From Prado023 sp963788325 (GTDB taxonomy: Bacteria; Actinomycetota; Actinomycetes; S36-B12; CAIYMF01), in the NCBI GenBank assembly GCA_963788325.1, contig CAWBGJ010000011.1, positions 30,516 to 94,515 of the forward strand: 64,000 bases of DNA. Reading direction: 5' to 3'. A program made the position numbers and the translations under genes. The notes under the pieces are model-generated. The model did not search any database and was not told the origin of the DNA. It saw nothing but the letters and a program-made list of their open reading frames with translations. Positions 43,270 through 53,136 of the stretch are shown here, one piece after another. Position 1 is the stretch's first letter; each line of letters opens with the position of its first letter.

Positions 43270-45120
43270 ATGAGTCGCAAATCAACATCACTCGCCGGGG
43301 TTGTGCTGGCTGGGGCACTGCTCGCCAGCGGGTGCAGCGCGGGCAGCGGCTCGACCACTGTCACCACCGACACAGGCGCCATATCGGCGGACTCCGCGGT
43401 GGCCACCTCAACGGGCTCCGGTGCCGTCGCCGAGGTGAGCTACGCGGACCTCGGCATCGACGAAGCCAGCCTGTCATTCGACCCGGAGGACGCAGTGGAC
43501 GTCACCCTCGCGGACGGGGCCTCGCGGGCCGGCAGCGGCGTGAGTGTCGACGGTGACTCGGTCACGATCACCGAGGCCGGCACGTACCGCCTGACCGGCA
43601 CGCTGACCTCCGGCTCGCTCGTGGTCGACGCACCCGATGCCGTGGTCAATCTCGTCCTCGACGGCGTGGCCATCACGGCCGCCGGCGTCGCCGCGATCAA
43701 TGTGCAGGATGCTGACCAGGCCGTTCTCTGGCTTGCCGACGGCTCCGACAACGTGCTCGCCGACGCGCAGGGAGCCGAGCTAGACGAGACGGTCGAGGAC
43801 GCTGCGAACGCGACCCTGTTCTCGACCGCCGATCTGTGGATCGCCGGTGACGGGGCCCTGAGCGTGACGGCGCACGCCGCCGACGCGATCACATCGAAGG
43901 ACACCCTCGCCCTCGCCGGCGGCGATGTCACGGTCGAGGCCGCAGACGACGGCGTGCGCGGCAAAGACCACCTGGTGATCACCGGCGGCACGCTCACCGT
44001 GGACGCCCAGGGGGATGCGCTGTGCTCCGACGACGAGTCCTTCATCGACGAGCCGGGCGCCGCAATGGGGGTCATTTGGATCGACGGCGGGACGCTCGAC
44101 CTGACGGCCAGCTCCGACGCCATCGATGCCGCCCGCCAGGTCACGGTCCTCAGCGGAGACCTGACGATCGCGGCAGGTGACGACGCAGTGCATTCCGACA
44201 ACGTGCTGCGCATCGACGGTGGCACCGTGAACATCACCGACAGCGTCGAGGGCATCGAGGGTGCCTACATGTACCTCTCGGGCGGCGACGTCCAGGTGGC
44301 CTCCACCGATGACGGGATCAATGTGTCCGGCGGCGCAGAGGCGCTCGAGGCGTCCACAGATGACACGTCGTCAGCGGACCTCGGTGCGGCCGTCGATCCG
44401 AACACGGCGGTCGACCCGGGCGCGGTAGGCGACCCGGACATGGCCGCTGGTGGCCCCCCGGCCGGCGGTCCCCCCGCAGGTGACATGGCAGCCGATGGCC
44501 AAGCGATGCCCGGCGGTGGTCCCGGCGGGCAGGCCGCCACGACCGATCCGGTCGAGGACCTGTCGTCGCTCACGGTGTCGGCGATGGTGGGCAGCGGCTT
44601 CGGCGGCCCAGCCGAAGCCGACAACGGCACCCGGTTCCTGGAACTCAGCGGCGGCACCTACGGGATCGACGCCATGAGCGACGGCGTGGACGTCAACGGC
44701 GCCATGGCGATGACCGGCGGCACCCTCGTGGTCTCCGCAACGGACAACTCAAGCCAGGGCGCCCTCGATGTGGACGATGAATTGACGATCTCGGGTGGGA
44801 CGCTCGCGGCGAATGGCATGTCCGCCATGGCGGTCGCTCCCGGGGAGGGATCCACGCAGGCAACACTTGCGATCACCTTCAGCGGCACCCTGCCGGCCGG
44901 CACCGTCATCACCATCTCCGACGCCCAGGGGGAGCAGGTCGCTTCCTTCACCACCCTGCGGAACTCGCAATCGTTGATCTACTCATCCGAGGCACTCACC
45001 GCCGGGACCGACTACTCGGTCTCGGTCGGCGGTGACGTGACGGGGTCGAACATCGGCCCACTGGTCCTGGGCGGCCTGGCCACGGGTGGCGACACGATCG
45101 GAATGGTCATGGCTACGTAA
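43270..45120 (+). CDS. carbohydrate-binding-domain (DUF4353-like) surface lipoprotein
   Basis: 616 residues. The lipoprotein signal is SLAGVVLAGALLASGCSAG. The body is a long right-handed beta-helix of short repeats: DAVVNLVLDGVAITA, DAITSKDTLALAGGDVTVEA, DGVRGKDHLVITGGTLTVDA, IEGAYMYLSGGDVQVASTDD, DGVDVNGAMAMTGGTLVV. A Gly/Pro/Met-rich linker lies at about residues 375-425. Related proteins accompany CotH kinases and VTC/DUF4956 genes. Probably anchored outside the cell and glycan-associated. AAGGAG lies just before the ATG. Confidence 0.82.
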   Translation: MSRKSTSLAGVVLAGALLASGCSAGSGSTTVTTDTGAISADSAVATSTGSGAVAEVSYADLGIDEASLSFDPEDAVDVTLADGASRAGSGVSVDGDSVTITEAGTYRLTGTLTSGSLVVDAPDAVVNLVLDGVAITAAGVAAINVQDADQAVLWLADGSDNVLADAQGAELDETVEDAANATLFSTADLWIAGDGALSVTAHAADAITSKDTLALAGGDVTVEAADDGVRGKDHLVITGGTLTVDAQGDALCSDDESFIDEPGAAMGVIWIDGGTLDLTASSDAIDAARQVTVLSGDLTIAAGDDAVHSDNVLRIDGGTVNITDSVEGIEGAYMYLSGGDVQVASTDDGINVSGGAEALEASTDDTSSADLGAAVDPNTAVDPGAVGDPDMAAGGPPAGGPPAGDMAADGQAMPGGGPGGQAATTDPVEDLSSLTVSAMVGSGFGGPAEADNGTRFLELSGGTYGIDAMSDGVDVNGAMAMTGGTLVVSATDNSSQGALDVDDELTISGGTLAANGMSAMAVAPGEGSTQATLAITFSGTLPAGTVITISDAQGEQVASFTTLRNSQSLIYSSEALTAGTDYSVSVGGDVTGSNIGPLVLGGLATGGDTIGMVMAT

Positions 45121-45332
45121 CCACGCCCCGGGGCTCAGCCTGTTGGGAGCCGCCTGACGGCCACGGCCGCGCGGCCCCAACTCCGGCACCGTGAGGCGGG
45201 CACCGTCAGCGAAGCGCATGGATCTGCCGCGATTCGCCAACCCGTGGACCCGCGACGCCTCGCCGCGAATCGCGCGTTGGGGCCCAGCGTCACCGCAGCC
45301 GAAGTCGGGCGCGGATCGCGGACCGGGATCGG

Positions 45333-45848
45333 TCAGTCGTTGGATTCCCATCGGATCTCGCCGTCGCGTGTGCTGGAGGTTCGGTGCATTCCGAGCTTGG
45401 ATGCCACGCGTGCGGACGCGGTGTGCCGCGGATGGATGTATGCGGTGTAGCGATCCACGCCGTGCTGGTCGAGCCAGTTGATCATCCCTCGGGCGGCGTC
45501 GGTGGCCAGGCCGCGTCCCTGGTCGCCTGACCGAATGACCCAAGCGACGTCCGCCTGCAGCCGGTCACTGGACCGTTCGACGGTCGCCTGGACGTAGCCG
45601 AGCGTGTGACCGTCGTCGAGTGCGGTCACGATCCAGTTGCACCACCATTGCTGTCCGTCCGGGGAGTGACTGACGGACTGGGCTTGGTATCGGCGGCGCA
45701 ACTCATCGACCGTCGGAGGGTGACCGCCGATGAACTCGTACAGTTCCGGGTCGGCCAGGACGGGGACCATCTCCTCGGCGTGAGAGGGGGCCAGTGGGCG
45801 AAGGTGACATCGAACAGTCACGATGGGGGCGACGTCCGGCCAGACCAT
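45333..45848 (-). CDS. GNAT-family N-acetyltransferase
   Basis: 171 residues of the RimJ/RimL branch: HLRPLAPSHAEEMVPVLADP, ELYEFIGGHPPTVDEL, WVIRSGDQGRGLATDAARGM (acetyl-CoA-binding loop) and ARVASKLGMHRT. It acetylates an amine of unknown identity. Single gene; the next gene lies over 100 bp upstream. Confidence 0.85.
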   Translation of the reverse strand: MVWPDVAPIVTVRCHLRPLAPSHAEEMVPVLADPELYEFIGGHPPTVDELRRRYQAQSVSHSPDGQQWWCNWIVTALDDGHTLGYVQATVERSSDRLQADVAWVIRSGDQGRGLATDAARGMINWLDQHGVDRYTAYIHPRHTASARVASKLGMHRTSSTRDGEIRWESND

Positions 45849-45974
45849 GTCGCAATCATCCTGGGTTACCCCACGCCTCGCCGTTCATCGTTCGGTCCCG
45901 CAGGCGGATCGTCCAGCGGTGCCAGCCCTTGGTCGGCTCAGGGGTTGGGCGGGCTAAGCGTTTCGTCGATTCGG

Positions 45975-46376
45975 TCAGTCAGCGCCGGCCACGGCGCGAT
46001 GGATGATGCAGAACGGGTGACCGGCCGGATCGGTGAGCACACGGAAGCGCGTACCGCCGGGTTGGAACTCCGGCTGACCCGCGCCAACCGCACGAAGTGC
46101 AGCCGCCGCCTTGTCGAGGTCATCGACCATGAGCTCGAGGTGGAACTGCTTCGCCCCGCCGATATCCGGCCATTGCGGCCGCTGGTACCCCTCAACCGCG
46201 TTGAACTCAATCGTGATCGAGCCGTCGCTGATGCCGGAGTAAGGGCCCTCACTGAAGGTGATCTCCCAGCCCAGCGCCGCCCGGTAGAACTGCGCCTGGG
46301 CGTCCGCGTCGTCACAGTCGATGGTGATCCACCCCAGCGATGCAATCGCCTCCATGCGCTCCTCCTCGATCCCCAT
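45975..46376 (-). CDS. VOC/glyoxalase-fold protein
   Basis: About 126-133 residues with paired beta-alpha-beta-beta-beta modules: WITIDCDDADAQAQFYRAAL then GWEI, and HLELMVDDLDKAAAALRAVG, ending DPAGHPFCIIHR. This is the vicinal-oxygen-chelate fold (glyoxalase, dioxygenase or resistance-type). ATG 46355 behind GAGGAGGAGCGC is an alternative start. Function unassigned. Confidence 0.82.
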   Translation of the reverse strand: MGIEEERMEAIASLGWITIDCDDADAQAQFYRAALGWEITFSEGPYSGISDGSITIEFNAVEGYQRPQWPDIGGAKQFHLELMVDDLDKAAAALRAVGAGQPEFQPGGTRFRVLTDPAGHPFCIIHRAVAGAD

Positions 46377-46853
46377 CGAACCTCCGCGGTCTACGCACCT
46401 TCAAGCAGACGAAACCCCCGACCCCCGCGCGACTCGCTCAATACTCCCACTCGCGTGTGCAGCACGCTCTGCGCGCCGCACCTCCTTCGGCAACCGCACA
46501 CACGACGATCTACTTCTGCCTTGAGGCGTGCTGACCGCGACCGTGACTTCAGCCGCTCTGGCAGCATTGACCGCATGGCTGGGATCGCTGGACTGACCGG
46601 ATGGGTCGGCATCGTGCTCAACGCACGCCTTTCCAGCCCAGATAGACGCACATGAGATGCAGCGAGTGGTACTCCATCTGGCTTTGCGACTCCCGGGGTT
46701 GGGTCTGTCGCCCGGAATGGGTGGGATTCCGTGCAATGGCTCTCCGGGACACACGCCCACGGTTTGCCGCATAGCTCCCGAACCTGGCCAGGCGCTGTGT
46801 GCGGCGGACCGGAACGCGCACGGTCCACCGCCGGCGTCGGGCACACTCGTGCC
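46377..46853. other. intergenic region without a supported gene
   Basis: No recognisable reading frame or structure between the VOC gene and the DUF998 gene, which diverge from here. Confidence 0.4.
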
Positions 46854-47444
46854 GTGCGCAACTGGGTGTTGGTGTCCGCCGCCGCGGCTCCGGTGGCACT
46901 GATCGGCGGCTGGACGCTGGCCCAGACCCGGCAGCCCGCCGGGTTCGACCCGGTCACCGACACCATCAGCGCGCTGGCCGCCCGGGGTGCCGAGGACCGG
47001 TGGATCATGACCGTGGGCCTGTTCGTGCTCGGTGTCTGCCACGTGGTGACTGCGGCCGGGCTGACCGAGGCGGCACCAGCCGGTCGGATCCTGCTGGCCC
47101 TCGGAGGCGCGGCCACCATCCTGGTCGCCGCCTCACCGCAGCCGGCGGCCCCCCACATCCCCGCGGCCGCGGTCAGTTTCGGGGCGCTGGCCCTGTGGCC
47201 GGCGTTCTCCGGCCTGCCCGATCGGCGCACCGGGATCATGGCCACCGCGGTCATGCTGGTGCTGCTGGGCTGGTTGGGCGCCGAACTACGTGACGGGAAC
47301 CAGCTGGGCCTCAGCGAACGCCTACTGGCCGGCTTCCAGGCTCTCTGGCCGCTGCTCGTTGCGCTGATCATCGTCCGCTCGCGTCGCCGGGTCCAGTTCG
47401 ACGGGCACCGCGGTACACCGGAAACCCGCACCGCCGGGTGGTGA
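46854..47444 (+). CDS. DUF998-family membrane protein
   Basis: 196 residues with six helices: VLVSAAAAPVALIGGWTLAQ, FDPVTDTISALAARGAEDRW (the conserved DUF998 loop), IMTVGLFVLGVCHVVTAAGL, RILLALGGAATILVAA and more. The GTG start is chosen from the first helix. A hairpin terminator lies downstream. Function unknown. Confidence 0.75.
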   Translation: MRNWVLVSAAAAPVALIGGWTLAQTRQPAGFDPVTDTISALAARGAEDRWIMTVGLFVLGVCHVVTAAGLTEAAPAGRILLALGGAATILVAASPQPAAPHIPAAAVSFGALALWPAFSGLPDRRTGIMATAVMLVLLGWLGAELRDGNQLGLSERLLAGFQALWPLLVALIIVRSRRRVQFDGHRGTPETRTAGW

Positions 47445-47640
47445 CCCTGGGCGGCACCGGTTGGGCAGGAACCCTGCGCCGCTGCGAGGCGCACTCGGCA
47501 GCCCGGCCCCACTGGGACGACCAACGGCGGCAACTGCGCCTCGCCGGCGGCGCCTGACCCTTCGCCTCCAAGCGGCGACGGATCTCATTGGCACCGGTTG
47601 TTCTTGCCCCGCAGTGCTGTCTGGCGCGTCCCGCCGAGGA

Positions 47641-47678
47641 GCCCTCGCCGCGCGACGGGGGAGCAGCGCGGCGAGGGC
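47641..47678 (+). terminator. strong hairpin terminator upstream of the nSTAND gene
   Basis: Perfect 13-bp arms (GCCCTCGCCGCGC at 47641-47653 and its complement at 47666-47678) around a 12-nt loop. It separates DUF998 from the nSTAND gene. No U-tract. Confidence 0.7.
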
Positions 47679-47798
47679 CCGATTCGGCACCTTAGACCGT
47701 CGGGCTCTGGCGGTGGATCGCGGGGGTGCGCCCCGCGGGAATCACGCGGGAGCAGGCTCCTTACGATTGGTGCGACGCACGAGCAACGGGGGCGAACG

Positions 47799-50700
47799 AT
47801 GACCGAGAGCATGACCAGCCAGTCGCAGCGCGACGGTCGCCTGGATCCGGTCGACATCGATACTGGCGCGGAGTTCGCTGCCGGGCTGACGGACCTCCGG
47901 CTGCGCGCCGGTCTGTCGATCCGGGATGTGGCACGCGCGACGGGGATCCCGTCGGCCACCCTCGGTGGGTACTTCAGCGGCCGACACCTACCCCCGGCCA
48001 CGCAGCCCCAGCAGTTCGACCAGCTCCTGGATGCGCTCGGTGTCACGGACGCCGCCGAGGTGTCAGCCTGGCGGGAGGCGCTGCTGCGGATCCGCCGGGT
48101 GAGTTCAGGCCGGGCGGTGGGGCAACGGGGAGGTCAGATCCCAGCGGGTCGGGGTTCAGCCCGTACCGGGGACTCGAGCCGTTCACCGACCGTGAGACCG
48201 CACTGTTCTTCGGGCGGGAGGGGATCGTCGACGACCTGGTGGCCGCGGTCGAGGACCGCGCCGGCAGTCCTGACAAGCCCGGCGTCCTGGTCCTCGTGGG
48301 TCCGTCTGGCTCGGGGAAGTCGTCGGTGCTGCGCGCTGGGCTGGTGCCGAGCCTGCGTGACCGTGACGACCAGCCGTGGGCGGTCAGCGTGCTCGTTCCC
48401 GGCACCGACCCGATGGGAGCGCTCGCCGCCGCCCGGGCGGAGGTGCGTCGGGGCGCCTCGGGTCCTGCTGGTGGTGGACCAGGCGGAGGAGGTCTTCTCC
48501 CCGTTGGTGTCCCCGGAGCAACGCAGCGCGTTCATCCGTGAGCTGGTCGCCGAAGCGGAGGGGCGTACGTCACCAGGGCGCACGGTGGTGGTGGTCGCCG
48601 GCCTGCGTGCGGACTTCTACGGCCAGGCTGCCTCCGATCCTGACCTGCTGCCCGCCCTGCAGTCCTCGCAGGTCCTCCTGGGGTCGATGCGCCTGAGTGA
48701 CCTGCGCCGCGCCGTGGTGAGCCCGGCGGAGTCGGTGGGCGTCTCGGTTGAGCCCGAGCTGGTCGACCTGTTGCTGCGGGACCTCAGCCCGCGTGGGCAG
48801 GGGCAGGGCTCCTACGAGGCCGGGGCACTGCCCCTGGTGTCGCACGCCCTGCTCGCCACGTGGGAACGCCACCGCGGCACCCGGCTGACGGTGGGTGACT
48901 ACCTGGCGGCCGGTGGCCTCGCCGGTGCGGTCCAGCAGACCGCCGAGAACGTCGTCGCAGGCCTGGACGAGCAGGGGCGGGCTGCCGCGCAGTGGTTGTT
49001 CGGTCAGCTGGTCGTCGTGGACGACGACGGTGTGATGACCCGCCGTCGCGTGCGTCACGATGACCTGCGTCACCCGGACCCGGGTACCGATCTGGCCCTG
49101 GATGACGTGATCGAGGCGTTCGTGGCCGGGCGGTTGCTCACCGCGGGGGACACCACGATCGAGATCAGTCACGAGGCCTTGCTCTCCGCGTGGCCCCGCC
49201 TGCGGGACTGGATGCTCAGTGACCTGGATGAGGCCCGGCTGCAGCGTCGGATCGCTGACGCGGCAACGGTGTGGCGGGAGCGTGACCGGGATCCCTCGGC
49301 GCTGCTGCGCGGCGGGCTCCTGGCTGACGCGCAGGACCTGGACGCCAGGCCGCTGACCTCCCATCGTGTGTTGACGGCCGCCGAGCACGACTTCGTGACC
49401 GAGAGCGCCGCCCACGCGGAATCGGAAGCCACCGCCGAGAAGCGGCGCACCAGGCGACTTCGTGCACTGGTGGCCGTGATGACCGTGCTGGCTCTGCTGG
49501 CGGGGTTGCTCGCCGGGGTGGCGTTCCGCGCCCGCGACGAGGCCGCGCAGGCACGCGACGAGGCCCTGTCGCGGCAGTTGGCGATCTCGGCCGACAACCT
49601 GCGCCAGACTGATCCGGCGCTGGGTGCGCAACTGGCGCTGGCGGCCTACCAGGTCTCGCCCACTGTGCAGGCACGATCCAGCCTGTTGGACTCCACCGGG
49701 GTGCCGACACCGACCCGGTTCGTCGGCCCATCCGGTGAGATGCACGCCGTGGCCAGCCCGGACGGTTCGGTGCTCGCGATCAGCGGGGTCGACGGGGTCA
49801 CCCGGCTGTGGCAGCGCACCTCCGGGGATGCGAGCACTCCGAGCGCCGCCGGTGAGTACGGCGGCTACGGCCAAGCCGGAGAACTGCCCGCCGCCGGTGA
49901 CGGCGAGCCGGCGTACGCCTCAGCGTTCAGCCCCGACGGGGCGGTGCTGGCGGTCGGCACCGCCGGAGGCGATGTGACGCTGTGGGACCTGCGGACCCTG
50001 GACTCACCGCAGAAGGTCGCAGCGTTGAGCGTGGACGGCGCAGCGGTGTACTCGTTGGCGTTCAGCGGGGACGGCACCCAGCTGGCGGCCGGAACAAGCG
50101 AGCCCGCGGTGCGGCGCTGGGCCCTGCCGACAGACTCCTCCGGCGAGCCCCGAGCGCTCGAGTCGATCACTGAGGAGTTCGGCGGGAAGGTGCAGTCGGT
50201 GGCCTACCGCCCCGACGGGAAGATCCTGGCCACCGGAAGCTCCGACGGCACGATCCGGCTCTGGTCGACCCCGGCTGACGGGCCGGCCGACCTGCTGGGC
50301 ACGGCGAGCGTGGGTCCGGCGACGAACTTCGTCCACAGCGTCGCGTTCTCCCCTGACGGGACCCTGCTGGCCTCCGGGGAGAAGGACCGCGTGGCCAGGC
50401 TCTGGGACGTCAGCGACCCCAGCGCACCCACCCAGCAAGGCGAGCCGCTCGAAGGGTTCACCAGCTGGGTCAACACCGTGGCGTTCTCCCCAGACGGAAC
50501 CACGGTGGCAGCCGGTTCCTCGGACGGGCACATCCAGCTGTTCACCGTCGAGAGCGGCAGGTCGATCAGCATCCTGCCCGCCCCGGCGGTCGTCACCTCG
50601 GTGCAGTTCGTCGGCCCCGGGTCAGCCCTGCTGACCAGCGAGGTCGACGGTGTGGCCCGGCTGTGGCCGTTGCCCGGTCCGGTCCACACCGGGTTCTCCG

Positions 50701-51752
50701 ACACGATCTGGAACATCCTGCCGTCCGCTGACGGGTCCCTGGTGGGGGTGGCCCCCGGTACCGCCGACGGGTCGGTCCACCTGGTCGACCCGCGAACCCC
50801 ACAGCCGTCGACGGGACAGCGGTGCTCACCCCACCTGAGGAGGCTGGCCGCGCTGATGGGGCTGCCGCCCTGTCACCGGACGGGCGCTGGGTCGCCGCCG
50901 GCACCGCCATCGGACGGGTCGCCGTGTGGGAGCGGAACCCGCAGTCCGGCAGCACCCGGCTCTCCGGTGTGGTCACCGTCTCCGACCAACTCATCGAATC
51001 CGTCGCGATCACCGCCGACGGAACCCAGCTGGCCGCCGTCGCCGACGACGGGGCGGTCCGGCTCTGGACCCTGCACCCCGGGGCCGAACCCCAACCGAGC
51101 CACCAACTCCAAGTGCCCGGGCTCCCGCTGGGAGCCGTGTTCAGCCCCGACTCCACGCTGCTGGCCGTGGGAACCACCGACGCCCAGGTGCACCTGTGGC
51201 GCCTGCCCGGAGCCGACCGCGACTCGGGCTGAGGCTGAGGAGCTGCCCCCGTTGACCGGGTTCGAGAACTACGTCTACGGGGTGACCTTCGACCCCACAG
51301 GTCGCTACCTGGCAGCCGGCAGCACCGACAGGACTGTGCGTATCTGGGACCTCACCACCCCGGACAAGGCCATCCCGGTCGGCACGGAGCTCCGCGGGCC
51401 CGGTGACACCGTCTACGCGTTGTCCTGGACCGGGGACGGGGCAGTGCTGGCAGCGGCCAGCAAGGACGGCGTTGTCTGGATGTGGGACGTCACCGACCCG
51501 GCAGCCCCACGCCTGCAGTCCACGCTCGCCGCCGCGGAGGGCACCCTGTACGCGGTGGGCCTCGCGCCCGACGGCGCCCACGTCTCAGCCGGCGGCAGCG
51601 CACGATCCGTGGTCACCTGGCAGATCGACCCGAACGCCGTCGCCGCCTCCACCTGCCCCCGAACCGGCACGCCCATGACCCAGGACGAATGGCAACAGGT
51701 CGCCCCCGGAGTCCCGTACGACCCGCCCTGCCCGCTGCCAGCAGCCAGCTGA
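47799..51752 (+). CDS. HTH-nSTAND1-WD40 signalling ATPase (frameshifted)
   Basis: About 1317 codons. Order: N-terminal XRE-like HTH (LRLRAGLSIRDVARATGIPS then ATLGGYFSGRHLPP), nSTAND1 NTPase with Walker A LVGPSGSGKSSVLRAGL (48295-48340) and Walker B-like RVLLVVDQAEEV, a winged/helical arm, one membrane helix (VAVMTVLALLAGLLAGVAF, about 49480), and a C-terminal WD40 propeller with at least ten SPDG-type blades. Two segments (about 48140-48460 and 50800-51230) are in another frame and return to the original, so each is a compensating indel pair. STAND NTPases of this build sense ligands with the propeller; some are antiviral. No neighbouring effector gene is seen. Confidence 0.82.
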   Translation: MTESMTSQSQRDGRLDPVDIDTGAEFAAGLTDLRLRAGLSIRDVARATGIPSATLGGYFSGRHLPPATQPQQFDQLLDALGVTDAAEVSAWREALLRIRRVSSGRAVGQRGGQIPAGRGSARTGDSSRSPTVRPHCSSGGRGSSTTWWPRSRTAPAVLTSPASWSSWVRLARGSRRCCALGWCRACVTVTTSRGRSACSFPAPTRWERSPPPGRRCVGAPRVLLVVDQAEEVFSPLVSPEQRSAFIRELVAEAEGRTSPGRTVVVVAGLRADFYGQAASDPDLLPALQSSQVLLGSMRLSDLRRAVVSPAESVGVSVEPELVDLLLRDLSPRGQGQGSYEAGALPLVSHALLATWERHRGTRLTVGDYLAAGGLAGAVQQTAENVVAGLDEQGRAAAQWLFGQLVVVDDDGVMTRRRVRHDDLRHPDPGTDLALDDVIEAFVAGRLLTAGDTTIEISHEALLSAWPRLRDWMLSDLDEARLQRRIADAATVWRERDRDPSALLRGGLLADAQDLDARPLTSHRVLTAAEHDFVTESAAHAESEATAEKRRTRRLRALVAVMTVLALLAGLLAGVAFRARDEAAQARDEALSRQLAISADNLRQTDPALGAQLALAAYQVSPTVQARSSLLDSTGVPTPTRFVGPSGEMHAVASPDGSVLAISGVDGVTRLWQRTSGDASTPSAAGEYGGYGQAGELPAAGDGEPAYASAFSPDGAVLAVGTAGGDVTLWDLRTLDSPQKVAALSVDGAAVYSLAFSGDGTQLAAGTSEPAVRRWALPTDSSGEPRALESITEEFGGKVQSVAYRPDGKILATGSSDGTIRLWSTPADGPADLLGTASVGPATNFVHSVAFSPDGTLLASGEKDRVARLWDVSDPSAPTQQGEPLEGFTSWVNTVAFSPDGTTVAAGSSDGHIQLFTVESGRSISILPAPAVVTSVQFVGPGSALLTSEVDGVARLWPLPGPVHTGFSDTIWNILPSADGSLVGVAPGTADGSVHLVDPRTPQPSTGQRCSPHLRRLAALMGLPPCHRTGAGSPPAPPSDGSPCGSGTRSPAAPGSPVWSPSPTNSSNPSRSPPTEPSWPPSPTTGRSGSGPCTPGPNPNRATNSKCPGSRWEPCSAPTPRCWPWEPPTPRCTCGACPEPTATRAEAEELPPLTGFENYVYGVTFDPTGRYLAAGSTDRTVRIWDLTTPDKAIPVGTELRGPGDTVYALSWTGDGAVLAAASKDGVVWMWDVTDPAAPRLQSTLAAAEGTLYAVGLAPDGAHVSAGGSARSVVTWQIDPNAVAASTCPRTGTPMTQDEWQQVAPGVPYDPPCPLPAAS

Positions 51753-52430
51753 CCAGCCATCCCGCACGGAACCCTCCCGATCAGGCCGCACGGATTCGCG
51801 CGAGCGGCGGGGTGTACGGACTTGTACGGATTCGCTCGACGCGCTTCCCTCTTCTTCCGGGATCAGTAAGGGTCTGAGAAGACCCCCAGCGCATCCACCC
51901 CGTGACCGACGACCGCATCGAGCACGGGAGCGGACAGCCGGCGGTTGTCCGGCGATCACAGGGGAGTTGCCGGCCGACAGCCGGGCACCGAACGTGCAGG
52001 GGATCCCCCCCACAAGGGGACCGGTCCGGGCGTCGCCACCGTGGAAGCACCGCCACACTGTGAGTGCGTCACCTTGGGAGCTCCAGCGGACGAGGGAGCC
52101 CCAGGGTGACACCCGGGGGAGTCCTGGCCATCGATCCACAGGCCAGGCGGCCACATCCTTCGCCGAGAGCCACGGGACAGTGGGGCGGGTGACGGCTGGG
52201 GAGGAGTCCGGCCTTTCGGCGTGATGCGACTCGGGGGGAGGGCGTGCTCGTCCGAGCACCGTGTGAAGAAGCCTTCGAGCATCAACAGTGGGCTTGCGAG
52301 GGGCTGCCCGCGACGAGGCGGGCGAAGCGCTCAGGTTATTGGGGGCCTATCCATTCCTTAGTGGCCTGCGGGGTTGTGCGTGGACGTATGGCCCTACCGA
52401 CGGGCATTTCCGCGGTCGTACCGTGAAGGT
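51753..52430. other. 680-bp stretch without a supported gene
   Basis: No frame with recognisable motifs on either strand. The last part must hold the promoter of the secreted protein at 52431. Confidence 0.5.
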
Positions 52431-53072
52431 ATGAACACAACCGGGAAAGGAATGCGCACACTGCTCGTGGCTGCTGCTGCGGGCGCGTTGGTGCTCGGCT
52501 CAGTCGCGGGTGCTACAGCTGCTCCTGGTAGGAAGTCCAATGACAAGCCTGTGCTGCAGGTGGTGAACATCGTGGGCCACAGCCCACTGAACGTCTTCGA
52601 CGTGAGCAACGCGGACGGGACGACGATGAGCGTCCGTCCCCTCATCCTCCGGGCGACCGTCAGGTACAGGGCGATGACCCCCCCATTGCCCACGATCAGC
52701 GTCACGCTCGACGCCTACTCGACGAAGGTCTGGGGAAAGGACCTGACCCCAAGCGGGTCGATCACGACGGTGACGCTCCAGCCGAAGCTCACAGGGTCGA
52801 GGGTGAACACGTACTACCAGGCCACCCACCAATTCAGCGTCAGGGAGGCCGAGGCGATGAAGGATGTGCTGGCCACGTCGACGAGGGCCTACCTCTGCAT
52901 CTCGGCCGCTGACGTGACCGGGTACACCTACCCCAACGGGTGGGACTGGTCCACCCAGACCCGCGAGCGTCTGAACATCGGCAACGTCAAGCCAGCCCGT
53001 GAATGCGTGAAGATCATCAACATCGATCCGGCGAAGACCCTCACCACGAAGGACGACGTGAAGAAGCTCTGA
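52431..53072 (+). CDS. secreted protein of unknown function
   Basis: 213 residues. Signal peptide TLLVAAAAGALVLGSVAG with cleavage after ATAA. The mature part has a beta-rich character (LQVVNIVGHSPLNVFDVSNA, RPLILRATVRYRA) and two cysteines (YLCISAADV, ARECVKII) that could form a disulfide. Not recognised. Followed 64 bases later by another exported protein. Confidence 0.65.
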   Translation: MNTTGKGMRTLLVAAAAGALVLGSVAGATAAPGRKSNDKPVLQVVNIVGHSPLNVFDVSNADGTTMSVRPLILRATVRYRAMTPPLPTISVTLDAYSTKVWGKDLTPSGSITTVTLQPKLTGSRVNTYYQATHQFSVREAEAMKDVLATSTRAYLCISAADVTGYTYPNGWDWSTQTRERLNIGNVKPARECVKIINIDPAKTLTTKDDVKKL

Positions 53073-53136
53073 TCCTGAGCCCTTGAGGGGATTCGGTCCG
53101 CCCGCGGGGAGGTTGGCCGGGGAGGGGGTGGCGACG

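Noticed and set aside
47598..47798. Upstream extension of the nSTAND protein
   Set aside because: It would translate a 13-bp terminator hairpin; the HTH domain fits a start at 47799.
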